NCBI GenBank assembly: GCA_017618135.1
Contig: JAFZUV010000010.1
Location: 1-43,771 of the forward strand
Direction of reading: 5' to 3'
Source: Clostridia bacterium
GTDB lineage: Bacteria; Bacillota; Clostridia; Oscillospirales; Acutalibacteraceae
Length of the DNA: 43,771 nucleotides
Shown: positions 31,016-38,060 of the stretch, piece after piece
Position numbering within the stretch: the stretch's first letter is position 1
Layout: every line of letters starts with the position of its first letter
Program-made: the position numbers and the translations under genes
The notes under the pieces: model-generated
Database searches by the model: none
Told to the model about the DNA's origin: nothing
Seen by the model: only the letters and a program-made list of their open reading frames with translations

Positions 31016-31981
31016 ATGAAAAAAATAATCGCTTTGGCGTTTTGTATAGTTTTGATTTTTACTTTGTCCGCTTGCGGAGGCTCTGCGGATAATTCGGAAA
31101 TAAAAATAGTAACCACCATTTTCCCGGTATATGACTGGGTCAGGGAAATTGCAGGGGACAATAAAAATATTGATATTACAATGCTGCTTGACAGCGGCGC
31201 GGATCTTCACAGCTTTCAGCCTACAGCGGAGGATATAATAAAAATATCCACCTGCGATATGTTTATTTATGTAGGCGGTGAATCAGATAAGTGGGTAAAC
31301 GATGCCCTTGCTGAAAAGCAAAATAAGGATATGGTTGCAATAAATCTGCTTGATTTACTCGGTGAGGGAAAAAAGCAGGAAGAAATCAAAGAAGGTATGG
31401 AGGCAGAGGAAGAAGGCGGTGACTCAGGCGAAGAAAAGGAAGCTGAGTACGATGAGCATATATGGCTTTCGCTCAAAAACGCATCATTGCTTTGCCTTAA
31501 AATAAATGATGAGCTTTGCAAAATAGACAAATCCGGGGCCGAGGGCTATAAGACAAATGCAATAAACTATACTCAAAAGCTCGGCAATATTGATAAGCAA
31601 TATGAATTGGCTGTAAGTAATTCCTCGTCTAAAACATTGGTTTTCGGAGATCGTTTCCCGTTCAGGTATCTTGCGGATGATTACGGGCTTGATTATTTTG
31701 CCGCTTTCGCAGGCTGTTCCGCTGAGAGTGAAGCAAGCTTTGAAACCGTTGTGTTTCTTGCAAATAAGATTGATGAACTGGGACTTAACAGTATTATAAA
31801 AATAGAAGGCTCGGACGGTAAGCTTGCAAATACAATTAAGGAAAATACCAAGTCGAAAAATGCTCAGATACTAACGCTTGATTCAATGCAATCCGTAACC
31901 TTAAAGCAAGTAGATAGCGGTGTTACATATACAGGCATTTGTGAAAAAAATCTCGATGTGCTTAAAATAGCGCTCGGTTAA
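31016..31981 (+). CDS. znuA: Zinc/manganese ABC transporter substrate-binding lipoprotein, ZnuA-like
   Basis: A 321-residue cluster-9 solute-binding protein with a lipobox (LSACG, Cys near residue 20). The metal-binding residues are in LDSGADLHSFQPTAEDI (first His) and DEHIWLSLKNA (second His), followed by RFPFRYLADDYGLDY and an acidic ligand region further on. Zinc-type ZnuA proteins usually carry a His-rich loop; here the loop (residues about 115-148) is Glu-rich instead (EEIKEGMEAEEEGGDSGEE). The start ATG 31016 follows GGAGG. The protein captures metal outside the membrane and delivers it to ZnuB. Manganese specificity is not excluded, but the Fur-type regulator argues for zinc. Confidence 0.92.
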   Translation: MKKIIALAFCIVLIFTLSACGGSADNSEIKIVTTIFPVYDWVREIAGDNKNIDITMLLDSGADLHSFQPTAEDIIKISTCDMFIYVGGESDKWVNDALAEKQNKDMVAINLLDLLGEGKKQEEIKEGMEAEEEGGDSGEEKEAEYDEHIWLSLKNASLLCLKINDELCKIDKSGAEGYKTNAINYTQKLGNIDKQYELAVSNSSSKTLVFGDRFPFRYLADDYGLDYFAAFAGCSAESEASFETVVFLANKIDELGLNSIIKIEGSDGKLANTIKENTKSKNAQILTLDSMQSVTLKQVDSGVTYTGICEKNLDVLKIALG

Positions 31982-31998
31982 AAAAAGAGGCAGGAAGT

Positions 31999-32703
31999 AT
32001 GTCTTTAATAGAATGTAAAGATTTATCGCTCGGATATGACGGGCATGAAATAGTAAAAAACTTGAGTTTCAGTGTGAAATCCGGAGATTATTTATGCATA
32101 GTCGGGGAAAACGGCTCGGGGAAGACAACCCTTATGAAAACGGTTTTGGGACTTAATCCGCTGATTTCCGGTGAAATAAATTTCGGTGACGGTTTAAAGA
32201 AAAATGAAATAGGTTATCTTCCTCAGCAAACACCCGTTCAGCGTGATTTTCCGGCAAGCGTTTTTGAAATTGTGCTTTCCGGATTTTGCGGCGGTATGGG
32301 AATAAAACCCTTTTATAACAGGCAGCAGAAGGAAGAAGCAGTCTGCAATATGGAGAAAATGGGAATTTCCAATCTTAAAAACCGGTGTTACAGAGAGCTT
32401 TCCGGGGGACAGCAGCAACGCGTGCTTTTAGCCCGTGCGCTTTGTGCCACCAAAAAGCTTATCCTTTTGGATGAGCCTGTTTCCGGGCTTGACAGTAAGG
32501 CCGCAGCCGAGATGTATTCGATAGTAAAGAGGCTTAATTCTGAAGATGGTATTACAGTTATTATGATTTCTCACGATATATCTGCGGCAGTAAGCTATGC
32601 GTCGCATATTCTTCACATAGGCACTTCCTGTCTTTTCTGCACAAAAGAGGATTATATTAAAAATCAAACCACAGTTTTTCCGGAGGTGACCGGAAATGAG
32701 TGA
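31999..32703 (+). CDS. znuC: Zinc ABC transporter ATP-binding protein
   Basis: A 234-residue nucleotide-binding subunit with Walker A GENGSGKTT, Q-loop IGYLPQQTPVQRDFPASVFEIV (the PQ...DFP motif typical of the zinc/manganese group), signature LSGGQQQR, Walker B LILLDEPVSGLD and switch His in ISHD. The C-terminal Cys-containing part (HIGTSCLFCTKEDY) is usual for Firmicutes members. The gene overlaps znuB by 8 nt, which supports coupled translation. Confidence 0.95.
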   Translation: MSLIECKDLSLGYDGHEIVKNLSFSVKSGDYLCIVGENGSGKTTLMKTVLGLNPLISGEINFGDGLKKNEIGYLPQQTPVQRDFPASVFEIVLSGFCGGMGIKPFYNRQQKEEAVCNMEKMGISNLKNRCYRELSGGQQQRVLLARALCATKKLILLDEPVSGLDSKAAAEMYSIVKRLNSEDGITVIMISHDISAAVSYASHILHIGTSCLFCTKEDYIKNQTTVFPEVTGNE

Positions 32704-33550
32704 GTCATTAAATCAACTTTATACCTATCTTCAGTTTCCGTTTGTGAGATATGCTCTTATAGTAGGCGTTCTTATAGCGCTTTGTTCTTCATTGCTCGGT
32801 GTTACGCTTGTGCTTAAAAGGTTTTCATTTATAGGGGACGGACTGTCCCATGTTGCTTTTGGCGCTATGGCGGTAGCGGCGGTAGCGGGACTTACAAACG
32901 ATATGCCGCTTGTGCTATTAATTACCACCGTAAGCGCAATTCTTCTTTTGCGTACCGGCACTAATACTAAAATTAAAGGCGATGCGGCGGTCGCTATGAT
33001 TTCCGTAGGGGCGTTAGCCGTAGGATATTTGCTTATGAATGTATTTTCAAAATCGGCAAATGTTTCGGGCGATGTCTGCACAACTCTTTTCGGGTCAACA
33101 TCCATACTTACGCTGAATAAGGCAAAAGTCTGGTTATGTGTTGTGATTTCCGTGATAGTCGTCGCTGTGTTTACCGTGTTTTATAATAAGGTGTTTGCTC
33201 TTACGTTTGACGAGAATTTTGCAAGAGCTACCGGCACAAAGATAAGCGTATACAACCTGATTATCGCCGTAATTATTGCGGCGGTAATAGTGCTTGCAAT
33301 GAATCTTGTAGGTTCACTGCTTATTTCCGCGCTGGTTATTTTCCCGGCGCTGTCTGCTATGCGGATTTTCAAAACATTCAGATCCGTAACGGTTTGCTCC
33401 GCTGTTGTATCTGTTATATGCGCACTTGCCGGAATACTGATTTCGATAGTTGTATCCACACCTGTGGGGTCTACTATAGTTTTGGTGGATATATTTGTGT
33501 TTTTTGGCTTCTGTATTGTGGGCAATTTAGTCAAGAGGTGCAAAAAATGA
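32696..33550 (+). CDS. znuB: Zinc ABC transporter permease
   Basis: A 284-residue ABC-3 family permease with about eight membrane helices. Motifs include GVTLVLKRFSFIGDGLSHVAFGAMAVA, the coupling-helix region, and FDENFARATGTKISVYNLIIAVIIAAVIVLAMNLVGSLLISALVIFPALSAM, where NLVG.LL..ALLI.PA is a hallmark of the family. It forms the metal channel in the cytoplasmic membrane with ZnuA as donor and ZnuC as motor. Its stop overlaps the next start by 4 nt (ATGA). Confidence 0.95.
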   Translation: MSESLNQLYTYLQFPFVRYALIVGVLIALCSSLLGVTLVLKRFSFIGDGLSHVAFGAMAVAAVAGLTNDMPLVLLITTVSAILLLRTGTNTKIKGDAAVAMISVGALAVGYLLMNVFSKSANVSGDVCTTLFGSTSILTLNKAKVWLCVVISVIVVAVFTVFYNKVFALTFDENFARATGTKISVYNLIIAVIIAAVIVLAMNLVGSLLISALVIFPALSAMRIFKTFRSVTVCSAVVSVICALAGILISIVVSTPVGSTIVLVDIFVFFGFCIVGNLVKRCKK

Positions 33551-34086
33551 AAAAAATAATAAGTGTCTTATCAGCCGCGGTGATTATTTTTATGCTTTGC
33601 GCGTGTAACGATATTGATACCGGGCGAACAAAAAAGAATAACACAAAAACCGTAGACGATATACTTAACGAGGCTGCCGGGGATGATAAAGGAGCTTCTG
33701 TCGCATTGTCCGGCGGTATAGATTTTGTCGCGGATAAGCTTAATAAAGAAAACTGTGATATTGACCTTACGAGTATGAATTCCACTATGGTCTATTCCGA
33801 AGTAAACAATATGATGGTAAATCCTGATGACTATGTGGGTAAAACAATAAAAATGAGAGGTCAGTTCAGCGTTTTCGGCGGTGATAAGCGTAACTATTAC
33901 GCCTGTATTATAGCCGACGCTACCGCTTGCTGCTCACAGGGCATAGAGTTTATATCAAAGAAGGAACGCAAATACCCTGAGGAATATCCGGAAATCGGAA
34001 ATGAAATAACCGTTGTGGGTGAGTTTGAAACCTACTTTGAGGGAGACAGGAAGTACTGCCAGCTTAAAAATGCTCTTATAAGTTGA
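33547..34086 (+). CDS. Lipoprotein with OB-fold-like domain ending the zinc operon
   Basis: A 179-residue protein with a lipobox MLCACN (Cys near residue 20) and an Asp/Lys-rich linker. The C-terminal 110 residues contain MVNPDDYVGKTIKMRGQFSVF, ACCSQGIEF with a double Cys, and YPEIGNEITVVGEFETYFEGDRKYCQLKNALI. The run N-P-x-x-Y-x-G-K-x-I-x-x-x-G is the familiar start of an OB-fold strand pair seen in metal-transport-associated lipoproteins of Firmicutes. It begins by ATGA overlap with znuB. A role in zinc capture or release outside the membrane is likely, but the specific function is not known. Confidence 0.75.
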   Translation: MKKIISVLSAAVIIFMLCACNDIDTGRTKKNNTKTVDDILNEAAGDDKGASVALSGGIDFVADKLNKENCDIDLTSMNSTMVYSEVNNMMVNPDDYVGKTIKMRGQFSVFGGDKRNYYACIIADATACCSQGIEFISKKERKYPEEYPEIGNEITVVGEFETYFEGDRKYCQLKNALIS

Positions 34087-34111
34087 CTTTTTGTGTTTTG
34101 GATGATATAAT
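34083..34111 (+). promoter_or_regulatory. Promoter of the zinc-ribbon/TM2 gene
   Basis: TTGACT at 34083-34088 and TATAAT at 34106-34111 with 17-bp spacing, followed by ATCGGAGG before ATG 34141. The -35 overlaps the last codons of the zinc operon. Confidence 0.8.
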
Positions 34112-34140
34112 TTCAGTATAAAATTATCGGAGGTAATGTT

Positions 34141-34554
34141 ATGTATTGTAAAAATTGTGGTGAGCAAATCGATGCTCAGGCGGCTGTATGCGTAAAGTGC
34201 GGATTTCAGAACGGTACAGGCAACAGTTATTGTCAGAATTGCGGTTCGCAGGTAGCGCCGGGTGCAAGTGTTTGTATGAGTTGCGGTTACGCATTAGAGC
34301 AGAAACCACAATATGATCCGGCACTTCAAAAGTCAAAGCTTGCGGCAGGCTTGCTCGGTATCCTTTTAGGCGCGTTCGGCGTACATAATTTTTATCTCGG
34401 ATTTACCGGCAAGGCGGTTGCTCAGTTGCTTATAAGTGTTCTCACTTGCGGCGTAGGCGCGGCTGTTTCAGGCGTTTGGGGACTTGTTGAGGGCATTATG
34501 ATACTTACCGGGTCCATCAATAAAGACGCAAAGGGTATTCCGCTTAAGGATTAG
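34141..34554 (+). CDS. Double zinc-ribbon protein with TM2 domain
   Basis: A 137-residue protein with two zinc ribbons at the N-terminus, CKNCGEQIDAQAAVCVKCG and CQNCGSQVAPGASVCMSCG, each with two CxxC knuckles, followed by a linker and a TM2 domain: LAAGLLGILLGAFGVHNFYLGFTGKAVAQLL and a second helix pair ending WGLVEGIMILTG. The motif G..G.H.FYLG is the signature of TM2 proteins. These are widespread small membrane proteins without a settled function. It has its own promoter and terminator. Its placement next to the zinc regulon may be chance, though its ribbons would consume zinc. Confidence 0.92.
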   Translation: MYCKNCGEQIDAQAAVCVKCGFQNGTGNSYCQNCGSQVAPGASVCMSCGYALEQKPQYDPALQKSKLAAGLLGILLGAFGVHNFYLGFTGKAVAQLLISVLTCGVGAAVSGVWGLVEGIMILTGSINKDAKGIPLKD

Positions 34555-34560
34555 AAAGGT

Positions 34561-34587
34561 AAAGCGCCCCTGCCGGGGCGCTTTTTG
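34561..34587 (+). terminator. Terminator of the TM2 gene
   Basis: AAAGCGCCCC at 34561-34570 pairs with GGGGCGCTTT at 34575-34584, with a T tail. The next gene starts within 10 bp, so that gene depends on read-through or on an unseen promoter. Confidence 0.9.
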
Positions 34588-34593
34588 TCTGAT

Positions 34594-34953
34594 ATGATAA
34601 ATTTCATTAAAAACCACAAATTCGGTATATCTCTGCTGGCGGCGCTGCTTGCAGGCGTAATAATAGTATACTTTTCAGGGGGTTGCCCGATATATCGGAT
34701 ATTTGGCGTAGAGTGTTTAAGCTGCGGTATGACTCACGCGGTGCTTAACGCGTTAAAGCTTAACTTTAAATATGCTTTTCGTTATCATCCTATGTTTTGG
34801 AGCACTCCCATAATCGGCGCCTATATACTGTTTGAAGGAAAACCTTTTAAGAAAAAGTCTGTTAACATAGCGGTTCTAATCATAATTATATCAGGATTTA
34901 TTGTGCAGTACATATTAAAATATGAAGGTATTATAAAATATCCGGGATTATAA
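34594..34953 (+). CDS. DUF2752 membrane protein
   Basis: A 119-residue protein with three hydrophobic segments and the DUF2752 motif CPIYRIFGVECLSCGMTHA (usual form CPxxxxxGxxCPGCGxTRA), which places two Cys pairs near a membrane edge. The family is common in Firmicutes and Bacteroidota and its function is unknown. The start is uncertain: ATG 34594 is used, while an in-frame TTG at 34585 overlaps the upstream terminator, and neither has a clear ribosome binding site. Frequently such genes sit beside TM2 proteins, as here. Confidence 0.85.
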   Translation: MINFIKNHKFGISLLAALLAGVIIVYFSGGCPIYRIFGVECLSCGMTHAVLNALKLNFKYAFRYHPMFWSTPIIGAYILFEGKPFKKKSVNIAVLIIIISGFIVQYILKYEGIIKYPGL

Positions 34954-34978
34954 AGCGCGGCTTTAAGCCGCGCTCTTT
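34954..34978. terminator. Bidirectional terminator whose loop is a stop codon
   Basis: AGCGCGGCT (34954-34962) pairs with AGCCGCGCT (34966-34974), and the 3-nt loop TTA (34963-34965) is the minus-strand stop codon of the antiporter gene. It separates the converging DUF2752 and antiporter genes. Confidence 0.75.
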
Positions 34979-36192
34979 GTTTTATCCTTGTATGAAAGCT
35001 TTAATAGTATCGGCGTTATAAGCGCGGCAAGAATAATACACAATACGATTGCCGGCAATATATCGGGATTTATATTTCCCGATGTTATACCCTTCTGCGC
35101 TACCATAAGTGCAACCTCGCCTCTTGCAACCATACCAACGCCAACGCGAAGCGAGTCTTTTTTGCTCATTTTGAAGAGCCTCGCCCCGATTCCACAACCG
35201 ATAACCTTCGTTACTACCGCCATAATAAACAGTATGACGGCGAAGAAGAGTATTTTGACCGTGATTCCCGAAAGATTTGTGCGAAGTCCTATGCCCGCGA
35301 AGAAAATCGGGGAAAAGAAGAGGTAGGAGGCGACGGTCATTTTCTTTGCAACATACTGTCTCATATTTGTAAGGTTGCAAAGGATTACACCCGCAAAATA
35401 AGCGCCTGTTATATCAGCCACGCCGAAAAACCTCTCCGCGCAGTAAGCCATAATAAGGCAAAATGCCAGCGCCCAAACGGCTATTCTTCGGTTGTGTGAG
35501 TGATGTATGGCAATTCTTTTGAATAAGTGATATACGATAAAGCCCACGACGGCGGTGAAGGTGAAAAACAAAAAAATCTTGAATGTTACGAGTAAGGGAC
35601 TTACGCTTTTATCACTCACGCCTGTCAGCACGCTTAAAACAATAATTCCGATAATATCATCTATTATCGCGGCGGCAAGCAGTGTAGCGCCCACATTTGA
35701 CTTTATTTTGCCCATTTCGTTAAGCGTTTCAACCGTTATGCTGACGCTTGTTGCGGCGAAAACAACGCCGACAAAAGCGGAGTTTAAAAAGGCTTGAAAA
35801 TTAAAACCGGTTCCGAAAAACAAGTAATAAGCACCGCCGCAGCCGAGTATCGGCACAAAAACGCCGAGCGTGGCAATTAAAAGCGCCGCCGGTCCGGTCT
35901 TTTTAAGCTCTGATATGTCGGTATCAATTCCGGCGGTAAACATAAGCATTATAACGCCGATTTCGGATACCTTTGTCAAAAAATCAGACTCCTCTAAAAG
36001 CCCTAAACAGCTCGGTCCTAACAGTACTCCGGCAACAAGCGCGCCCACTACCTGAGGCATGTGTACCTTTGCAGAGGCAATCCCAAACAGTTTTGTGAAT
36101 AAAAGTATTAAGGCTATAGCAAGTAAATAGCCGTACGCACCCAAATTAAATGCCCTCTTTCCGTGAAAAATGGGCGAAACTATTTCGCCCAT
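34963..36192 (-). CDS. Cation/proton antiporter, CPA2 (KefB/NapA-like)
   Basis: A 409-residue protein with 12 or so membrane helices and the Na+/H+ exchanger domain. Typical elements are PQVVGALVAGVLLGPSCLGLL near residue 45, EIGVIMLMFTAGIDTDI, AAIIDDIIGIIVLSVLTG with the double Asp of the ion-binding site, GAYFAGVILCN, FSPIFFAGIGLRTNLS and VGMVARGEVALMVAQKG. Exchange of Na+ or K+ for H+ supports pH and salt balance. No nucleotide-binding C-terminal RCK domain is present, unlike Kef proteins. The stop lies within the loop of the downstream hairpin. It follows the DUF1846 gene by 18 bp, so one transcript is likely. Confidence 0.93.
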   Translation of the reverse strand: MGEIVSPIFHGKRAFNLGAYGYLLAIALILLFTKLFGIASAKVHMPQVVGALVAGVLLGPSCLGLLEESDFLTKVSEIGVIMLMFTAGIDTDISELKKTGPAALLIATLGVFVPILGCGGAYYLFFGTGFNFQAFLNSAFVGVVFAATSVSITVETLNEMGKIKSNVGATLLAAAIIDDIIGIIVLSVLTGVSDKSVSPLLVTFKIFLFFTFTAVVGFIVYHLFKRIAIHHSHNRRIAVWALAFCLIMAYCAERFFGVADITGAYFAGVILCNLTNMRQYVAKKMTVASYLFFSPIFFAGIGLRTNLSGITVKILFFAVILFIMAVVTKVIGCGIGARLFKMSKKDSLRVGVGMVARGEVALMVAQKGITSGNINPDILPAIVLCIILAALITPILLKLSYKDKTKSAA

Positions 36193-36210
36193 AAATTAAA
36201 TGTATTTGCT

Positions 36211-37695
36211 TTATGTGTGATAAAGTTTTTTGGTTTGATATTTCGGTTCACAGGTGATGTTAACACCAAGCTTTTTAAAGGTCTGTTCGTCAACTCTTGA
36301 CAGAATAACAGTTGAGTGAGCTTCGCAGCCTTTAAGCATATTCAGCCCGTCAAGCGCTTTTTTAGCCGTGCCGTTTGTAGCGGCACAGATAGAAAGAGCT
36401 ATTAAAACCTCGTCGGTATGAAGCCTCGGATTATGGTTGCCGAGCACACCTGTTTTCATCCTCTGAATAGGCTCGATTATTGTAGGCGACAGAAGCTCGA
36501 TATCATCCGGTATGCCTACAAGTTCTTTAAGAGCGTTAAGCAAAACTCCTGAAGAGGCGCCGAGCAGGGAAGAGGTTTTGCCGGTTATTATCCTGCCGTC
36601 AGGCAGTTCTATCGCCGCCGCCGGAGCGCCTGTAAGCTCGGCTTTTTTAAGCGCCGCCGCTACTACCGGTCTGTCATCAATAGTGAGATGAAGCTGGTTC
36701 ATAAGAAGCTCTATTTTCGCAACTTCCGATTGCTCGCCAAGCCCCTGCCTTACATTACACATAGCAGAGTAGTATCTGCGTATTATCTCAAGATTTGCCG
36801 CACTGCGTACCGCCTCATCGTCAGAAATGGCAAAGCCCGCCATATTAACCCCCATATCGGTAGGACTTTTATAAGGCGATGTCCCCATAATTTTCTCAAG
36901 CATGGCACTAAGTACCGGGAAAATTTCAATATCGCGGTTGTAGTTTATCGTGGTTTTCCCGTAAGCCTCAAGGTGGAAGGGGTCTATCATATTTACATCG
37001 TTAAGGTCGGCGGTCGCCGCCTCGTAAGCCACATTTACCGGGTGCTTTAAGGGGAGATTCCATATCGGGAAGGTCTCAAATTTGGCATATCCGGCCTTTA
37101 CACCCCTTTTGGACTCATGATAAAGCTGGGAAAGGCAGGTAGCCATTTTACCGCTGCCCGGACCGGGAGCGGTTACAACAATAAGCTTCCGCTCGGTTTC
37201 TATATAATCGTTTTTGCCGAAGCCTTCGTCACTTACTATAAAGGGTATGTTGGAGGGGTAATCGGCTATCGGATAATGACGGTAGGATTTTATTCCAAGG
37301 CTTTTAAGGCGGTTTTCAAAAGCTATGGCAAGCGGTTGACCCGTAAATCGGGTAATAACAACACTTCCCACATACAGCCCTATTCCGCGGAATGCGTCAA
37401 TCAGCCTTAATGTTTCAAGGTCGTATGTAATGCCGAGGTCGCCGCGGCGCTTGTTTTTCTCAATCGCGTCCGCGTTTATAACTATTACGATTTCCGCCTC
37501 GTCCTTCAGCTCTAAAAGCATCCTTACCTTTGAATCGGGCGCGAAGCCGGGCAGTACGCGCGAAGCGTGATAATCATCAAAAAGCTTGCCGCCGAACTCC
37601 ATATAAAGCTTGTCCCCGAACATAGCTATCCGGTCACGAATGTTCTGTGATTGCAACCTTATGTATTTGCCGTTGTCAAAACCCGCCTTTATCAT
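36211..37695 (-). CDS. DUF1846 protein
   Basis: A 494-residue cytosolic protein that covers the full DUF1846 family, starting IKAGFDNGKYIRLQSQNIRDRI and including RMLLELKDEAEIVIVINADAIE, APGPGSGKMATCLSQLYHE, a glycine-rich loop that resembles a P-loop, and a later catalytic-looking segment GVNMAGFAISDDEAV. Family structures show a Rossmann-like nucleotide-binding fold, but the reaction is not established. The ribosome binding site on the minus strand is GGAGGGG. A minus-strand TATAAT lies just upstream (about 37723-37730). Confidence 0.92.
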   Translation of the reverse strand: MIKAGFDNGKYIRLQSQNIRDRIAMFGDKLYMEFGGKLFDDYHASRVLPGFAPDSKVRMLLELKDEAEIVIVINADAIEKNKRRGDLGITYDLETLRLIDAFRGIGLYVGSVVITRFTGQPLAIAFENRLKSLGIKSYRHYPIADYPSNIPFIVSDEGFGKNDYIETERKLIVVTAPGPGSGKMATCLSQLYHESKRGVKAGYAKFETFPIWNLPLKHPVNVAYEAATADLNDVNMIDPFHLEAYGKTTINYNRDIEIFPVLSAMLEKIMGTSPYKSPTDMGVNMAGFAISDDEAVRSAANLEIIRRYYSAMCNVRQGLGEQSEVAKIELLMNQLHLTIDDRPVVAAALKKAELTGAPAAAIELPDGRIITGKTSSLLGASSGVLLNALKELVGIPDDIELLSPTIIEPIQRMKTGVLGNHNPRLHTDEVLIALSICAATNGTAKKALDGLNMLKGCEAHSTVILSRVDEQTFKKLGVNITCEPKYQTKKLYHT

Positions 37696-37734
37696 TACAT
37701 ATCCCCTCCAGTAATAACCTATACATTATAACGC

Positions 37735-37775
37735 AATATCCGCCGCCTTGCAAGTAGGCGGCGGATATTTTTTTA
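37735..37775 (+). terminator. Terminator-like hairpin without an obvious plus-strand gene
   Basis: AATATCCGCCGCCT (37735-37748) pairs perfectly with AGGCGGCGGATATT (37756-37769), with a 7-nt loop and a TTTTTT tail on the plus strand. No plus-strand gene precedes it. On the minus strand it stands between the gap and the DUF1846 promoter, without a T tail. Confidence 0.65.
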
Positions 37776-37899
37776 GAAAAATATATAAAATTTATATGCC
37801 TGACCGAACATCATACACGGTGTGATGTGGGGCTGCACCTTACGGATACCATAAATGCTGCGGCGCGCTTCGCCTCTTATAAAAAAATGCGCGAATCGG

Positions 37900-37937
37900 C
37901 GCTTGTCAACTTATGATTGCCCATAAGTTGACGAGCG
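37900..37937. repeat. Long 16-bp hairpin with 6-nt loop
   Basis: CGCTTGTCAACTTATG (37900-37915) pairs with CATAAGTTGACGAGCG (37922-37937), 15 perfect pairs and one wobble. There is no T tail on either strand, so it is not a simple terminator. Confidence 0.6.
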
Positions 37938-38014
37938 TCGGTTTTATTGTGCCTTTTCTCTTTCTGTCTTTGCCGAGGCATATGCCGGATTGCAAATTTC
38001 AGACATCAGGTATA

Positions 38015-38042
38015 TAAAAAGGAACGGCACATAGGCCGTTCC
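38015..38042 (-). terminator. Terminator of secA
   Basis: On the minus strand GGAACGGC, a 6-nt loop and GCCGTTCC (together 38021-38042) are followed by TTTTTATATA. Confidence 0.85.
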
Positions 38043-38060
38043 CTGTAGCATTAACAATTT

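Larger units (their letters stand above)
37696..38060. other. Noncoding 365-nt gap with four hairpins
   Basis: No convincing gene is seen on either strand. The gap holds a strong plus-orientation hairpin (37735-37769), a small dyad at about 37808-37828, a long 16-bp hairpin (37900-37937) and the secA terminator (38015-38042). The middle section (37840-37900) is GC-rich next to an A tract and has no recognisable regulatory RNA motif. Confidence 0.6.
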
